DNA of 30,828 nucleotides from Cellvibrionaceae bacterium (GTDB taxonomy: Bacteria > Pseudomonadota > Gammaproteobacteria > Pseudomonadales > Cellvibrionaceae), in contig JAGKXA010000017.1 in assembly GCA_021151615.1 (NCBI GenBank), forward strand, positions 1 through 30,828. The letters run 5' to 3'. The translations under genes and the position numbers were made by a program. Below the pieces are notes generated by a model. The model saw nothing but the letters and a program-made list of their open reading frames with translations. It ran no database searches and was not told the origin of the DNA. Below are positions 1 to 7,063 of this stretch, in pieces (position 1 is the first letter of the stretch; every line of letters starts with the position of its first letter).

Positions 1-741
1 GGTTTTACTTATCCCAATCAGCCTGCTCCCGCGTTAAATAAGATTAATTTACACGTGAGCGCCGGCGAGGTTGTTGCATTGGTGGGTAAATCCGGCAGCG
101 GCAAATCAACGTTGGTTAGTTTATTAAACCGGTTTCATGATGCCAGCGTTGGCGAGATACGAATTGATAATGTTTCAGTGAGCGACTATCAGTTGCGCAA
201 CCTGCGTGAGCAGATAGCGTTGGTGAACCAGCAAGTTACCTTGTTTAACGATACGGTTGCGGGCAATATTGCCTATGGCAGCCTGCAAACCAAAACACTC
301 GATGAGATTCGCAAGGCTGCCGATGCTGCTTATGCAACAGAATTTATCGAGCAATTACCCGAGGGTTTTAATACACTGATCGGTGAGTCAGGTGCGCGCC
401 TCTCCGGCGGCCAGCGCCAGCGTTTGGCTATTGCGCGCGCCATATTGAAAGATGCGCCAATATTAATTATGGATGAAGCAACTTCTGCTTTGGATAACGA
501 GTCTGAACGCTATATCCAGGCGGCCATGGAGCAGGTGATGAAGGGACGTACCACCTTTGTAGTTGCCCACCGTTTGTCGACGATCGAGAAAGCTGATCGG
601 ATATTGGTGATGGAGCAGGGGGAAATAGTGGAGCAAGGAACCCATGAGCAGTTATTAGCTGCAAAAGGGGTGTACGCCCGGCTACATGCCCGGCAGTTCC
701 ACAATGATGCGGAAGACTTACCTGAAGTGCCGGCAAGTTAG
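1..741 (+). CDS. msbA: Lipid A ABC exporter MsbA, C-terminal nucleotide-binding domain (5' truncated)
   Basis: The reading frame is open from base 1, so the membrane-domain part lies outside the window; 246 codons plus a stop are visible. Visible residues give a complete ABC ATPase domain: Walker A GKSGSGKST at visible residues 29-37, a Q-loop in LVNQQVTLFNDTV, signature LSGGQRQR, Walker B ILIMDEATSALD, and an H-loop in VVAHRLST. The phrases LFNDTVAGNIAY and STIEKADRI closely match E. coli MsbA as I remember it. MsbA is an inner-membrane homodimer that flips lipid A-core from the cytoplasmic to the periplasmic leaflet using ATP. The next gene, hldE, makes the heptose precursor for the LPS core, so the pair fits an LPS operon. 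A related multidrug ABC exporter cannot be excluded from the NBD alone, but the context favours MsbA. Confidence 0.9.
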   Translation, partial: GFTYPNQPAPALNKINLHVSAGEVVALVGKSGSGKSTLVSLLNRFHDASVGEIRIDNVSVSDYQLRNLREQIALVNQQVTLFNDTVAGNIAYGSLQTKTLDEIRKAADAAYATEFIEQLPEGFNTLIGESGARLSGGQRQRLAIARAILKDAPILIMDEATSALDNESERYIQAAMEQVMKGRTTFVVAHRLSTIEKADRILVMEQGEIVEQGTHEQLLAAKGVYARLHARQFHNDAEDLPEVPAS

Positions 742-746
742 CCGGC
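729..746 (+). other. Inverted repeat over the msbA stop codon
   Basis: The six-base arms GCCGGC (729-734 and 741-746) flank AAGTTA and include the msbA TAG. There is no T-tract, so it is not a convincing terminator. It may stabilise the mRNA 3' end or moderate read-through into hldE. Confidence 0.35.
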
Positions 747-803
747 GGGGAGCAAGTACCCACCAGGGTGCCCGTCTAATGGATGTTAAACAGAGTAGAG
801 ACT

Positions 804-2228
804 ATGCATCTAACTATGCCTAACTTTGAGAGTGCTCATATCCTTGTGGTTGGGGATGTCATGCTGGATCGTTATTGGCACGGCATGAGTTCACGTATCT
901 CGCCCGAGGCGCCAGTTCCGGTAGTGAAGGTTAGCCAGACTGAAGATCGCCCCGGTGGTGCTGGCAACGTTGCTCTTAACATGGCGGCCTTGGGGTCTAC
1001 TGTGTCGCTGATTGGTATAGTCGGCAACGACGAGGCCGGCCAAATTCTACAGAATCGCCTTAGGGCCGCCAAAATCCATATAGATTTCCTGGTATCTACC
1101 ACCAAACCCACGATCACCAAGTTGCGCGTGATTAGCCGTCATCAGCAATTGCTGCGCATGGATTTTGAAGACAAGTTTGATCTGACGGACAGCGCTGACT
1201 TTATTGGCAAAGTCAGAGCTGCGATTCGCAATAGCGATGTGCTGGTGCTTTCCGATTATGCCAAAGGCAGCCTGCAGGATTGCCAAACGCTGATCCGCAT
1301 TGCGAGCGACACTGGTGTACCGGTCTTGGTGGATCCCAAGGGGCATGATTTTGTTCGCTATCGCGGCGCAACTATGCTGACCCCGAATTTCCATGAGTTT
1401 GAAACAGTAGTGGGAAAATGCACCAGTGAGCAGGATCTTGTTCAAAAGGGCAAGGCCCTGATGCAGGATCTGGGTTTGCAAGCCCTGCTGATTACCCGTG
1501 GGGAGCATGGGATGACTCTGCTGCGCCCCAGCCAGCCAGAACTCCATCTACCCGCACGCGGGCGCGAAGTTTTTGATGTGACTGGTGCTGGTGACACCGT
1601 GATAGCCACCCTTGCTGCTTGCATAGCTGCCGGCCATTCAATGCCGGAAGCGACTGCATTGGCAAACCTTGCGGCGGGTATAGTCGTTGGTAAACTGGGT
1701 ACTGCAGCGGTGAGCTCCCCGGAATTGCGCCGAGCGATTATTGCCGAACAAGGTGCGCAACGCGGCGTAGTTTCCGAAGAGCAATTGCTAATGGCGATTG
1801 AAGATGCGCGCGCCAGTGGTGAGCGACTGGTATTTACCAACGGCTGCTTCGATATTATCCATGCGGGCCATGTGGGCTATTTGGAGGAGGCGCGCAAGCA
1901 GGGTGATCGCCTGATAGTGGCGGTTAACTCGGATGCCTCGATTCGCCGCCTGAAAGGCAGTGGTCGCCCGATCAATCCCCTGGATCGTCGCATGGCGGTA
2001 TTGGCAGGTTTGGAAGCGGTTGACTGGGTTGTTTCATTTGATGAAGACACACCGGAGCGATTACTGCGTCGGGTGAAACCGGACGTGTTAGTTAAAGGCG
2101 GTGACTATCGCGAGGATCAGGTAGTCGGTGGAAATATCGTTAAGCCTTATGGTGGCAAGGTGAAGGTGCTCAGCTTTTTCGATAATTGTTCCACTACGTC
2201 GATTGTTAACAAGATCCGCAAACAATAG
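804..2228 (+). CDS. hldE: Bifunctional heptose-7-phosphate kinase / heptose-1-phosphate adenylyltransferase HldE
   Basis: HldE phosphorylates D-glycero-beta-D-manno-heptose 7-phosphate at C1 and then adenylylates the heptose 1-phosphate, giving ADP-heptose for the LPS inner core; it is cytoplasmic. The protein has 474 residues, against about 477 in E. coli. The N-terminal ribokinase/PfkB domain starts with VVGDVMLDRYW and SRISPEAPVPVV and carries the PfkB signature DVTGAGD at 258-264. The C-terminal nucleotidyltransferase domain has FTNGCFDIIHAGH at 344-356, including the HxGH motif. The ATG at 804 was chosen because GAGTAGAG lies just upstream and MHLTMPNFE aligns with the usual N-terminus; an in-frame ATG at 783 would add seven residues without a clear ribosome binding site. 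It lies 62 nt behind msbA and is probably co-transcribed. Confidence 0.95.
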   Translation: MHLTMPNFESAHILVVGDVMLDRYWHGMSSRISPEAPVPVVKVSQTEDRPGGAGNVALNMAALGSTVSLIGIVGNDEAGQILQNRLRAAKIHIDFLVSTTKPTITKLRVISRHQQLLRMDFEDKFDLTDSADFIGKVRAAIRNSDVLVLSDYAKGSLQDCQTLIRIASDTGVPVLVDPKGHDFVRYRGATMLTPNFHEFETVVGKCTSEQDLVQKGKALMQDLGLQALLITRGEHGMTLLRPSQPELHLPARGREVFDVTGAGDTVIATLAACIAAGHSMPEATALANLAAGIVVGKLGTAAVSSPELRRAIIAEQGAQRGVVSEEQLLMAIEDARASGERLVFTNGCFDIIHAGHVGYLEEARKQGDRLIVAVNSDASIRRLKGSGRPINPLDRRMAVLAGLEAVDWVVSFDEDTPERLLRRVKPDVLVKGGDYREDQVVGGNIVKPYGGKVKVLSFFDNCSTTSIVNKIRKQ

Positions 2229-2247
2229 CCTGCCGGTACTTACCAAT

Positions 2248-2281
2248 AAAAATGCCGCCCTCTAACCAGGCGGCATTTTTT
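2248..2281. terminator. Bidirectional intrinsic terminator between hldE and yqhD
   Basis: The stem ATGCCGCC / GGCGGCAT is flanked by AAAAA on the left and TTTTTT on the right, so a T-tract follows the hairpin on both strands. It sits between the convergent ends of hldE (+) and yqhD (-) and can end both transcripts. Confidence 0.9.
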
Positions 2282-2296
2282 ATTGGAGGGGGCTTA

Positions 2297-3451
2297 TCAT
2301 GCTGCCAATTCCAGAATTTCGCGTGAGGCTTCCGGGGTTATTGCTCCATGCTCTCCCAATGCCAACAAGTCGTGTTTTACCAGCATATCGACCAGCTTGG
2401 GAATGGATTCACGTCCAACACCGTAACCACTCAGAGTGGTCGGGGTGCCCATCTGCTCGAAGAATCCGCGAGTTGCCGCAATGGCTGCATCTATCAATTC
2501 ATCTTCATTAGTCTGGTTCAGGCCCCAAACACGGCGACCATACTGGAGCAGCTTACCGCGTTTTTTATCGCGTTGGTGCTGCATTACAGCGGGCAGAACA
2601 ATGGCGAGGGTCTGGGCGTGATCAAGCCCGTGCATGGCGGTAATTTCGTGGCCGATCATATGGGTGGCCCAATCTTGCGGCACTCCGACACCAATCAGCC
2701 CATTCAGCGCCATGGTCGCCGCCCACATAACATTGGCGCGCACGGCGTAATTGGTAGGTTCTTTGAGCGCGCGCGGCCCTTCTTCGATCAGGGTCATTAG
2801 CAGGCCTTCGGCAAAACGGTCCTGTACTTTGGCGTCTACAGGATAGGTCAGGTATTGCTCCATGATGTGGACAAACGCATCCACTGCACCGTTGGCGATC
2901 TGGCGCTGAGGCAGGCTGTAGGTGGTGGTTGGGTCGAGGATGGCAAACTGCGGGTACACCAAGGGGCTGCCAAATGCCAACTTCTCCTGCGTTGCGGCTT
3001 TGGTAATGACCGAATTACCATTGCTTTCAGTACCTGTAGCTGGGAGCGTCAGTACGCAGCCAATTGGGAGGGCAGAAAAAAACGGCTGGTTTTTCGCCAT
3101 AATATCCCAGGGGTCACCGGCGAAATTTACTGCCGCAGCAATTAACTTGGTGCCATCAATCACACTGCCGCCCCCCACGGGCAATAGAAAATCAATCTTT
3201 TCTTTTTTCACTACTTCAACAGCTTTCATTAGTGTTTCATAGTGAGGGTTGGGCTCAATCCCTCCAAACTCAAACCAGGTCTTTCCTTCCAGCGCTTTGA
3301 CTACCTGGTCATAAACTCCATTTTTCTTAATCGAGCCGCCGCCATAGGTTACAAGGATGCGAGCGTTCTTGGGCACAAGGTTTGTCAGCTCCTTAATTTG
3401 ACCCTCGCCAAAAACGATTTTGGTGGGATTGGAGAAAGTGAAATTTTGCAT
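2297..3451 (-). CDS. yqhD: YqhD-type iron-dependent alcohol dehydrogenase / aldehyde reductase
   Basis: The 384-residue protein aligns nearly end to end with E. coli YqhD (387 aa) as I recall it. Shared blocks include LVTYGGGSIKK, EFGGIEPNP, VGGGSV.DGTK, GCVLTLPATG.ESN and GVPQDWATHM. YqhD is an NADPH-dependent reductase that detoxifies short-chain and lipid-peroxidation aldehydes in the cytoplasm. The expected metal ligands are present: D191, H195, H264 and H278. The GGGS near residue 39 and GGGSVIDG near 93 belong to the nucleotide-binding part. The ATG start is preceded by a GGAGAG-type ribosome binding site on the minus strand. In E. coli the gene is controlled by YqhC; no such regulator lies beside it here. 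Cofactor preference is inferred from the family. Confidence 0.93.
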   Translation of the reverse strand: MQNFTFSNPTKIVFGEGQIKELTNLVPKNARILVTYGGGSIKKNGVYDQVVKALEGKTWFEFGGIEPNPHYETLMKAVEVVKKEKIDFLLPVGGGSVIDGTKLIAAAVNFAGDPWDIMAKNQPFFSALPIGCVLTLPATGTESNGNSVITKAATQEKLAFGSPLVYPQFAILDPTTTYSLPQRQIANGAVDAFVHIMEQYLTYPVDAKVQDRFAEGLLMTLIEEGPRALKEPTNYAVRANVMWAATMALNGLIGVGVPQDWATHMIGHEITAMHGLDHAQTLAIVLPAVMQHQRDKKRGKLLQYGRRVWGLNQTNEDELIDAAIAATRGFFEQMGTPTTLSGYGVGRESIPKLVDMLVKHDLLALGEHGAITPEASREILELAA

Positions 3452-3507
3452 AAGGTGGCTCTCCGAGTGTTGTGTATTAGTGGCAAGGGATCTGGCGGCC
3501 CTTGTTA

Positions 3508-3539
3508 ATTAATTCAAGGTCGCTTGCGTAAATTTACGC
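3508..3539 (-). other. Palindromes between the Rieske gene and yqhD
   Basis: GCGTAAATTTACGC (3526-3539) is a perfect 14-bp palindrome that covers the stop codon of the Rieske gene. Next to it, CTTG and CAAG arms enclose the self-complementary AT core TTAATTAATT at about 3511-3528. No T-tract follows, so these are either weak 3'-end hairpins or an operator upstream of yqhD. Function unknown. Confidence 0.35.
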
Positions 3540-3875
3540 GGACTTGATCCAGATACGGTTATCAAAGATTTGATGAGGTATGGATTGCAGGCTGTGTCCA
3601 ACGCAAGGTCCTGCAACACATTGTCCGGATTGGATTACAAACTGCGCGCCGTGGTTTGCGCATTGGATCATGGTGCCACTGTCGTCCAGAAACTGGTTTT
3701 CCACCCATTCCAACGGAATTCCCAAGTGGGGGCAGGCATTGCGGTAGACAAAGACTTTGCCCCCTTGTTTAACGGCGAAGATATTTAGCTTGCCCAGTGT
3801 AAAACCGCGGCTGGAACTTTCATCCAGATCGCTCAGATTACAGAGTGCAAGCAGACAATCGTGATCGGCGGTCAT
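3534..3875 (-). CDS. Rieske-type [2Fe-2S] ferredoxin-like protein
   Basis: This is a 113-residue single-domain protein. The two Rieske cluster motifs are CPHLG (C-x-H) near residues 48-52 and CANHGAQF (C-x-x-H) near 72-79, which supply two Cys and two His ligands. The length suits a stand-alone soluble Rieske ferredoxin of the NirD/BphF type. There is no signal peptide or membrane segment, so it should be cytoplasmic. Its ATG overlaps the TGA of the upstream HtrA-like protease gene (ATGA), which implies translational coupling. Electron donor and acceptor are unknown; no oxygenase or reductase partner lies nearby. Rieske proteins also occur in ring-hydroxylating oxygenases and nitrite reductase, but here the neighbours are quality-control proteases. 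Confidence 0.85.
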   Translation of the reverse strand: MTADHDCLLALCNLSDLDESSSRGFTLGKLNIFAVKQGGKVFVYRNACPHLGIPLEWVENQFLDDSGTMIQCANHGAQFVIQSGQCVAGPCVGHSLQSIPHQIFDNRIWIKSA

Positions 3876-4918
3876 TGGGGGGCAATCAAACGCACTTTCC
3901 TGGTGAGTAGCTTGCTGTCGCGCATCACGCTCACATTCACCTTGTCGCCCGGTTTGTAATGCTCGAGGGCACTCAAGAGTTGGTCATCATTGGCGACAGG
4001 GTAGTCCTCAATGGCGACTATGACGTCACCCAAGCTAATCTGCCCCCAATTATTGCGCCGGGCGCCTTGCAAGCCTGCCTCCGCCGCAGGTGAGTTTGGC
4101 TCGACACGTAAAATAGGAACACCTTGAATACCAATCTGTTGCGCCCATTGATCAGGCGCTACCGCAATCCCCAGCACCGGGCGCACTATGCGACCGTGGG
4201 TAATTAGCTCAGGTACAACTTCTTTTACCGTATTGACAGGAATTGCAAAACCGATACCGGCACTCGCACCACTGGGGCTATAGATCATCGTGTTGACACC
4301 AATCAGGCGTCCTTCAGAGTTGAGCAGCGGGCCGCCTGAATTACCGGGATTAATAGCCGCGTCTGTTTGGATCACATTGGTGATTTTGCGCTGGTTGGGC
4401 GATTCAATTTCACGCCCCAAAGCACTGACGACCCCCGTGGTGAGAGTTGCATCCAGACCAAATGGGTTGCCAATTGCCAACACCTTTCGGCCAACACGGA
4501 GATCGCCCGAGTCACCTAGAGGTAGCGCCTTGAGTTTGGCTTTGGGGGCATCGATCTTCAGTACAGCAATATCGCGTTCAGGTGCAAGTCCTACCACTTC
4601 CGCTGGCCAATTGGATTGATCTTGCAGGGTAATAGTGATCTTGCGCGCACCTTCCACTACGTGGAAGTTGGTGACTATATAGCCCTTTTCATCCCATACA
4701 AAGCCGGTGCCCGAGCCGCGTGGCACGGTCACCAGATCAAAGGAATAAGGATCGCGGGCGAGTTGTTGGTTAGTGACGAACACTACACTGGGGCGTGAGG
4801 ATTCAAACACCTCCATGCTGTTTTGTTCGTCATCGGTAGAAAACGCCTGAACGGTTGCCGCACTCAAGGCGCTGGCGCCGGTCAGGAAACTGAGTACAAG
4901 CCAGCGCCAAAGCCTCAT
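3872..4918 (-). CDS. Periplasmic HtrA/DegS-like serine protease with PDZ domain
   Basis: This 348-residue protein has an N-terminal signal sequence or anchor (about residues 1-25, hydrophobic and ending ...TVQAFS). A trypsin-like domain follows, with the triad H86 (NFHVVEG), D116 (ERDIAVLK) and S194 (NPGNSGGP). One PDZ domain spans about 248-345. HtrA proteases act in the periplasm on misfolded proteins or on anti-sigma factors. A single PDZ and this length resemble DegS/AlgW, but the typical mucD or rseA context is absent, so I give no symbol. It starts 18 nt after htpX ends and overlaps the Rieske gene by four bases, so the three genes form a likely operon. The arrangement suggests a joint role in envelope or membrane protein quality control (inference). 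Confidence 0.9.
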   Translation of the reverse strand: MRLWRWLVLSFLTGASALSAATVQAFSTDDEQNSMEVFESSRPSVVFVTNQQLARDPYSFDLVTVPRGSGTGFVWDEKGYIVTNFHVVEGARKITITLQDQSNWPAEVVGLAPERDIAVLKIDAPKAKLKALPLGDSGDLRVGRKVLAIGNPFGLDATLTTGVVSALGREIESPNQRKITNVIQTDAAINPGNSGGPLLNSEGRLIGVNTMIYSPSGASAGIGFAIPVNTVKEVVPELITHGRIVRPVLGIAVAPDQWAQQIGIQGVPILRVEPNSPAAEAGLQGARRNNWGQISLGDVIVAIEDYPVANDDQLLSALEHYKPGDKVNVSVMRDSKLLTRKVRLIAPQ

Positions 4919-4936
4919 GGTGTCAGCCTCCGGCGA

Positions 4937-5812
4937 TTAAGCCGCATCTCGCAGCGCTTGGATACGCGCTTCCAATGGAGGGTGGCTGGCAAACAGGTTG
5001 CTCATACCACCGCTGATACCAAAGGCTCGCATACTGCTTGGCAAGGGGCTTTCAACCCCGGCATTTGTCTCCGCTTGCAGACGCTGCAGGGCACGGATCA
5101 TTGCGCCGCGATCTGCCAGGGTGGCTCCAGCTTCATCAGCGCGGTATTCGCGATAGCGGGAAAATGCAGCCACAATCATAGAGGCCAAAATGCCCAGGAC
5201 AATCTCGGCGATAAAGGTAGTGACCATAAAGGCGATGCCGCGGCCATCTTCATTTTTGAGCAGTACCCGGTCAACAAGGTCGCCAATGATGCGCGCAAAG
5301 AACATCACAAAGGTGTTTACCACGCCCTGAATCAGGCTCAGGGTGATCATATCGCCGTTGGCGACGTGACCGATTTCGTGGGCCAACACCGCTTTCACTT
5401 CATCGCGCTCGAAGCGTTGTAAAAGTCCAAGGCTCACCGCAACCAAGGCATCATTACGATTCCAGCCAGTGGCAAAGGCATTCGATTCCTGAGCGGCAAA
5501 TACGCCGATTTCCGGCGTTTTAATGCCAGCTTTCTGGGAGAGTTCAACAACGGTATCTACCAGCCATTTTTCATCGGCGTTACGCGGCTGTTCAATCAGC
5601 TGCACACCCATGGTTTTTTTGGCCATCCACTTGGATAAAAACAGGGAAATAAACGAGCCGACAAATCCGAACACTGCGCAAAAAATTAGCAGGTTTTGCA
5701 GGTCAAGACCGCCTGCAGTGCGATAGCTGCCAACCCCGAGTAAGCTTAACACTACACCAGCCACCAGCATTACCGCGAGGTTAGTGAGTAAAAACAAGCC
5801 TATGCGTAACAC
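4937..5812 (-). CDS. htpX: Membrane zinc metalloprotease HtpX
   Basis: HtpX is an inner-membrane M48 protease that degrades misfolded membrane proteins and overlaps in function with FtsH. The 291-residue product starts MLRIGLFLLTNLAV, very close to the E. coli N-terminus. It has two hydrophobic segments (about 5-27 and 39-60), the zinc motif HEIGH at 145-149 and a third ligand probably E222 in SRYREYRADE, followed by further membrane segments between 150 and 215. The start is a GTG at 5810-5812, with GGGGAG eight bases upstream. It heads the htpX, HtrA-like, Rieske operon. Its own promoter and a 5' hairpin are described separately. Confidence 0.95.
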   Translation of the reverse strand: MLRIGLFLLTNLAVMLVAGVVLSLLGVGSYRTAGGLDLQNLLIFCAVFGFVGSFISLFLSKWMAKKTMGVQLIEQPRNADEKWLVDTVVELSQKAGIKTPEIGVFAAQESNAFATGWNRNDALVAVSLGLLQRFERDEVKAVLAHEIGHVANGDMITLSLIQGVVNTFVMFFARIIGDLVDRVLLKNEDGRGIAFMVTTFIAEIVLGILASMIVAAFSRYREYRADEAGATLADRGAMIRALQRLQAETNAGVESPLPSSMRAFGISGGMSNLFASHPPLEARIQALRDAA

Positions 5813-5844
5813 GATATTATCTCCCCATGAGTTAGGTAAGGTTT

Positions 5845-5861
5845 ACCGCCGAAATGGCGGT
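5845..5861 (-). other. 5'-leader hairpin of the htpX mRNA
   Basis: ACCGCC and GGCGGT pair around a five-base loop. If transcription starts near 5865 the hairpin is at the extreme 5' end, about 20 bases ahead of the ribosome binding site (5821-5826). It could protect the mRNA from 5'-end-dependent decay. It does not obviously sequester the ribosome binding site. Confidence 0.45.
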
Positions 5862-5871
5862 CTCGCGGGAG

Positions 5872-5900
5872 TATATGTGTATAGATGGTGAGGATTTCAA
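5872..5900 (-). promoter_or_regulatory. Putative htpX promoter
   Basis: On the minus strand, TTGAAA (5900-5895) is followed by a 17-base spacer and CATATA (5877-5872). Transcription would start near 5865. The -35 resembles both sigma70 and the sigma32 TTGAAA core, but the -10 is not the classical heat-shock CCCCAT form, so the sigma factor is undecided. Confidence 0.5.
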
Positions 5901-5942
5901 TTGCGAATGATGTTAAGAAAGGAAAAACTACTGCAACGGTTA

Positions 5943-5968
5943 TAAAAATGGCCGCCTCAAGGGCGGCC
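5943..5968 (-). terminator. Intrinsic terminator of the candidate sRNA
   Basis: On the minus strand, GGCCGCC (5968-5962), a five-base loop and GGCGGCC (5956-5950) form a 7-bp GC-rich stem followed by ATTTTTAT. The plus strand lacks a T-tract, which fixes the direction. Confidence 0.85.
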
Positions 5969-5980
5969 CAAGCAACCGTG

Positions 5981-6091
5981 TTAGCCGAGAGACCTTCGGA
6001 GAGGAAAGCCCCAGGGGGTGAGCAAATTCGCTAACCGACTTGCAGGGCGATTAAGGATTTCGCTCAACTGATAAGCGGATAAACCGCGCAT
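5981..6091 (-). CDS. Possible 36-residue small protein inside the sRNA unit
   Basis: An ATG at 6091-6089 opens a 36-codon frame ending in TAA at 5983-5981, only 12 bases before the terminator stem. The peptide begins MRGLSAYQLSEILN and contains SRLANLLTPWGFPL; it has basic and hydrophobic residues and no signal peptide. No Shine-Dalgarno precedes the ATG, and the predicted transcription start is only a few bases upstream, so translation would be leaderless or nearly so. I do not recognise the peptide. The close fit of the ORF between promoter and terminator is the only real argument for it. Confidence 0.3.
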   Translation of the reverse strand: MRGLSAYQLSEILNRPASRLANLLTPWGFPLRRSLG

Positions 6092-6100
6092 CAGTGAGTT

Positions 6101-6119
6101 AATAATATATATTCTCATT
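6101..6119. promoter_or_regulatory. Fur-box-like operator over the sRNA promoter
   Basis: The 19 bases AATGAGAATATATATTATT (minus strand) match 11 of 19 positions of the classical GATAATGATAATCATTATC box. They contain the AATGAGAAT half common in pseudomonad Fur sites. It overlaps the spacer and -10, where Fur-Fe(II) would block RNA polymerase. AT-richness could produce such a match by chance. Confidence 0.45.
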
Positions 6120-6129
6120 TGTAAGTCAA
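6102..6129 (-). promoter_or_regulatory. Promoter of the candidate sRNA
   Basis: Minus-strand TTGACT (6129-6124), a 16-base spacer and TATTAT (6107-6102) make a strong sigma70-type promoter. Alternative -10 registers (ATTATT with 17 bases) are possible because the region is AT-rich. Transcription should begin near 6095. Confidence 0.65.
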
Positions 6130-6153
6130 TTGCTTTTTGATAATTATTCTTGT

Positions 6154-6948
6154 TTATGCTGTTTTGGGTGTCTTTAGCTGCAATAACTGGGTGTTGAGCT
6201 GATTGATTTTGGTGGCCATTTCCTCAATCAAGCCAAGGCAGATCTGCGGTTGGTGTTCGATCAGTGTAATAAATTCTTCTTTTCGTACGGCGAGGACGGT
6301 GCAATCGCTAGTGGCAACTACCGAGGCCATGCGCGGTTGGCGGGTGAAGACAGCGAGGGCGCCAAAAATTTCATTGGCATGGATTTCTCCCACCTTAACG
6401 CCATCGCAGACTGCATCAGCAGCGCCTTCGAGCAGTGTGTAGACCTTGTGCGCTGAATCCCCCTGTTGGATGATAATCTCCCCGCTGCGGTAGTGCATAA
6501 ACCCTGCCGCCGGCTGAAATTCGGCGCGTAGCTCCTGAGAGAATGCCAACTCATAAAGGCTGAGGTTGCACAGCAGGTAATAAGCCCAGTTGCGCTGGCT
6601 TTTCAGATCTGCATTAACGGCAGTCATCAGTGTGTCACGCTCGTAGGCGATCACAGTGACGGGTGTTTTGCAGGAGAATTGGCCTTGCGGCAAATTGAGT
6701 GATCTGGGCAAGCCCAGCAAATCTCCGTCTTCGAGGTGCATTACTCGCTTGCCATTGAGAACATAATCCACCTGACCTTCACTGACACGTAACAGACGAG
6801 TGAGGGGGATGTCGGCAAAGATGTCTTCGCTGGCGGGAATTACGATGGTTTCCTCGGCGGGAATTCGTGCGCACAAAATCTCACTCAAGCCGCGTACTTT
6901 GGCGACCAGATCAGACATGAGTTCGGACTGCTTAACGGGGAAATACAT
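6154..6948 (-). CDS. Protein with two cyclic-nucleotide-binding-like domains, no DNA-binding domain
   Basis: The product is 264 residues from the ATG at 6948, which has GAGAGG four bases upstream; a GTG at 6984 would add 12 residues but lacks a ribosome binding site. Two beta-barrel cNMP-fold segments are visible. A degenerate one spans about residues 28-110. A clearer one spans about 150-240, with GEIIIQQGDSAHKVYTLLEG and FGALAVFTRQPRMASVV. In the phosphate-binding cassette the Arg is kept (PRMAS) but the usual Glu of FGE is Ala, so canonical cAMP binding is doubtful. The C-terminus is a short helix (EEMATKINQLNTQLLQL) and not a helix-turn-helix, so it is not a CRP-type transcription factor. 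It is probably a cytoplasmic sensor or regulatory partner; the partner is unknown. Confidence 0.75.
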   Translation of the reverse strand: MYFPVKQSELMSDLVAKVRGLSEILCARIPAEETIVIPASEDIFADIPLTRLLRVSEGQVDYVLNGKRVMHLEDGDLLGLPRSLNLPQGQFSCKTPVTVIAYERDTLMTAVNADLKSQRNWAYYLLCNLSLYELAFSQELRAEFQPAAGFMHYRSGEIIIQQGDSAHKVYTLLEGAADAVCDGVKVGEIHANEIFGALAVFTRQPRMASVVATSDCTVLAVRKEEFITLIEHQPQICLGLIEEMATKINQLNTQLLQLKTPKTA

Positions 6949-7063
6949 AGGGCCTCTCGTCACTAAAAATGGCGTCGATAACACGTTTTTAGTGTAGCCT
7001 GAGTCGCTGGAAAATTTGCATTTCCCGTTCCAGCCTGTGAACCTGATGCCATTTTGGTGTTAA

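Larger units (their letters stand above)
5943..6095 (-). ncRNA. Candidate Fur-controlled small RNA upstream of htpX (or small mRNA)
   Basis: The unit has its own promoter (6102-6129) and its own intrinsic terminator (5943-5968), giving a predicted transcript of about 150 nt wholly between two genes. The first part folds as CTGAT-GCGG-loop-CCGC-ATCAG (about 6066-6093). A middle region can be closed by GGTTAGC / GCTAAC and contains TTGCTCAC (6026-6019), which equals part of the RyhB core as I recall it. It does not look like tRNA, 6S RNA, SRP RNA or a riboswitch I know. A 36-codon ORF nearly fills it, so a small-protein mRNA or dual-function RNA is an alternative. The boundaries are inferred from promoter and terminator, not measured. 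Confidence 0.55.

Noticed and set aside
1047..1547. 166-codon minus-strand frame inside hldE
   Set aside because: Shadow of the HldE reading frame; the sense protein is conserved along its whole length.
4823..5422. 199-codon plus-strand frame opposite htpX and the HtrA-like gene
   Set aside because: It runs antisense across two strongly recognised genes, has no family likeness and no ribosome binding site.
5943..6095. 6S RNA or a known riboswitch in the htpX upstream region
   Set aside because: The fold is not one long helix with a central bubble as in 6S RNA, no riboswitch core was recognised, and the terminator lies about 130 bases before the htpX start.
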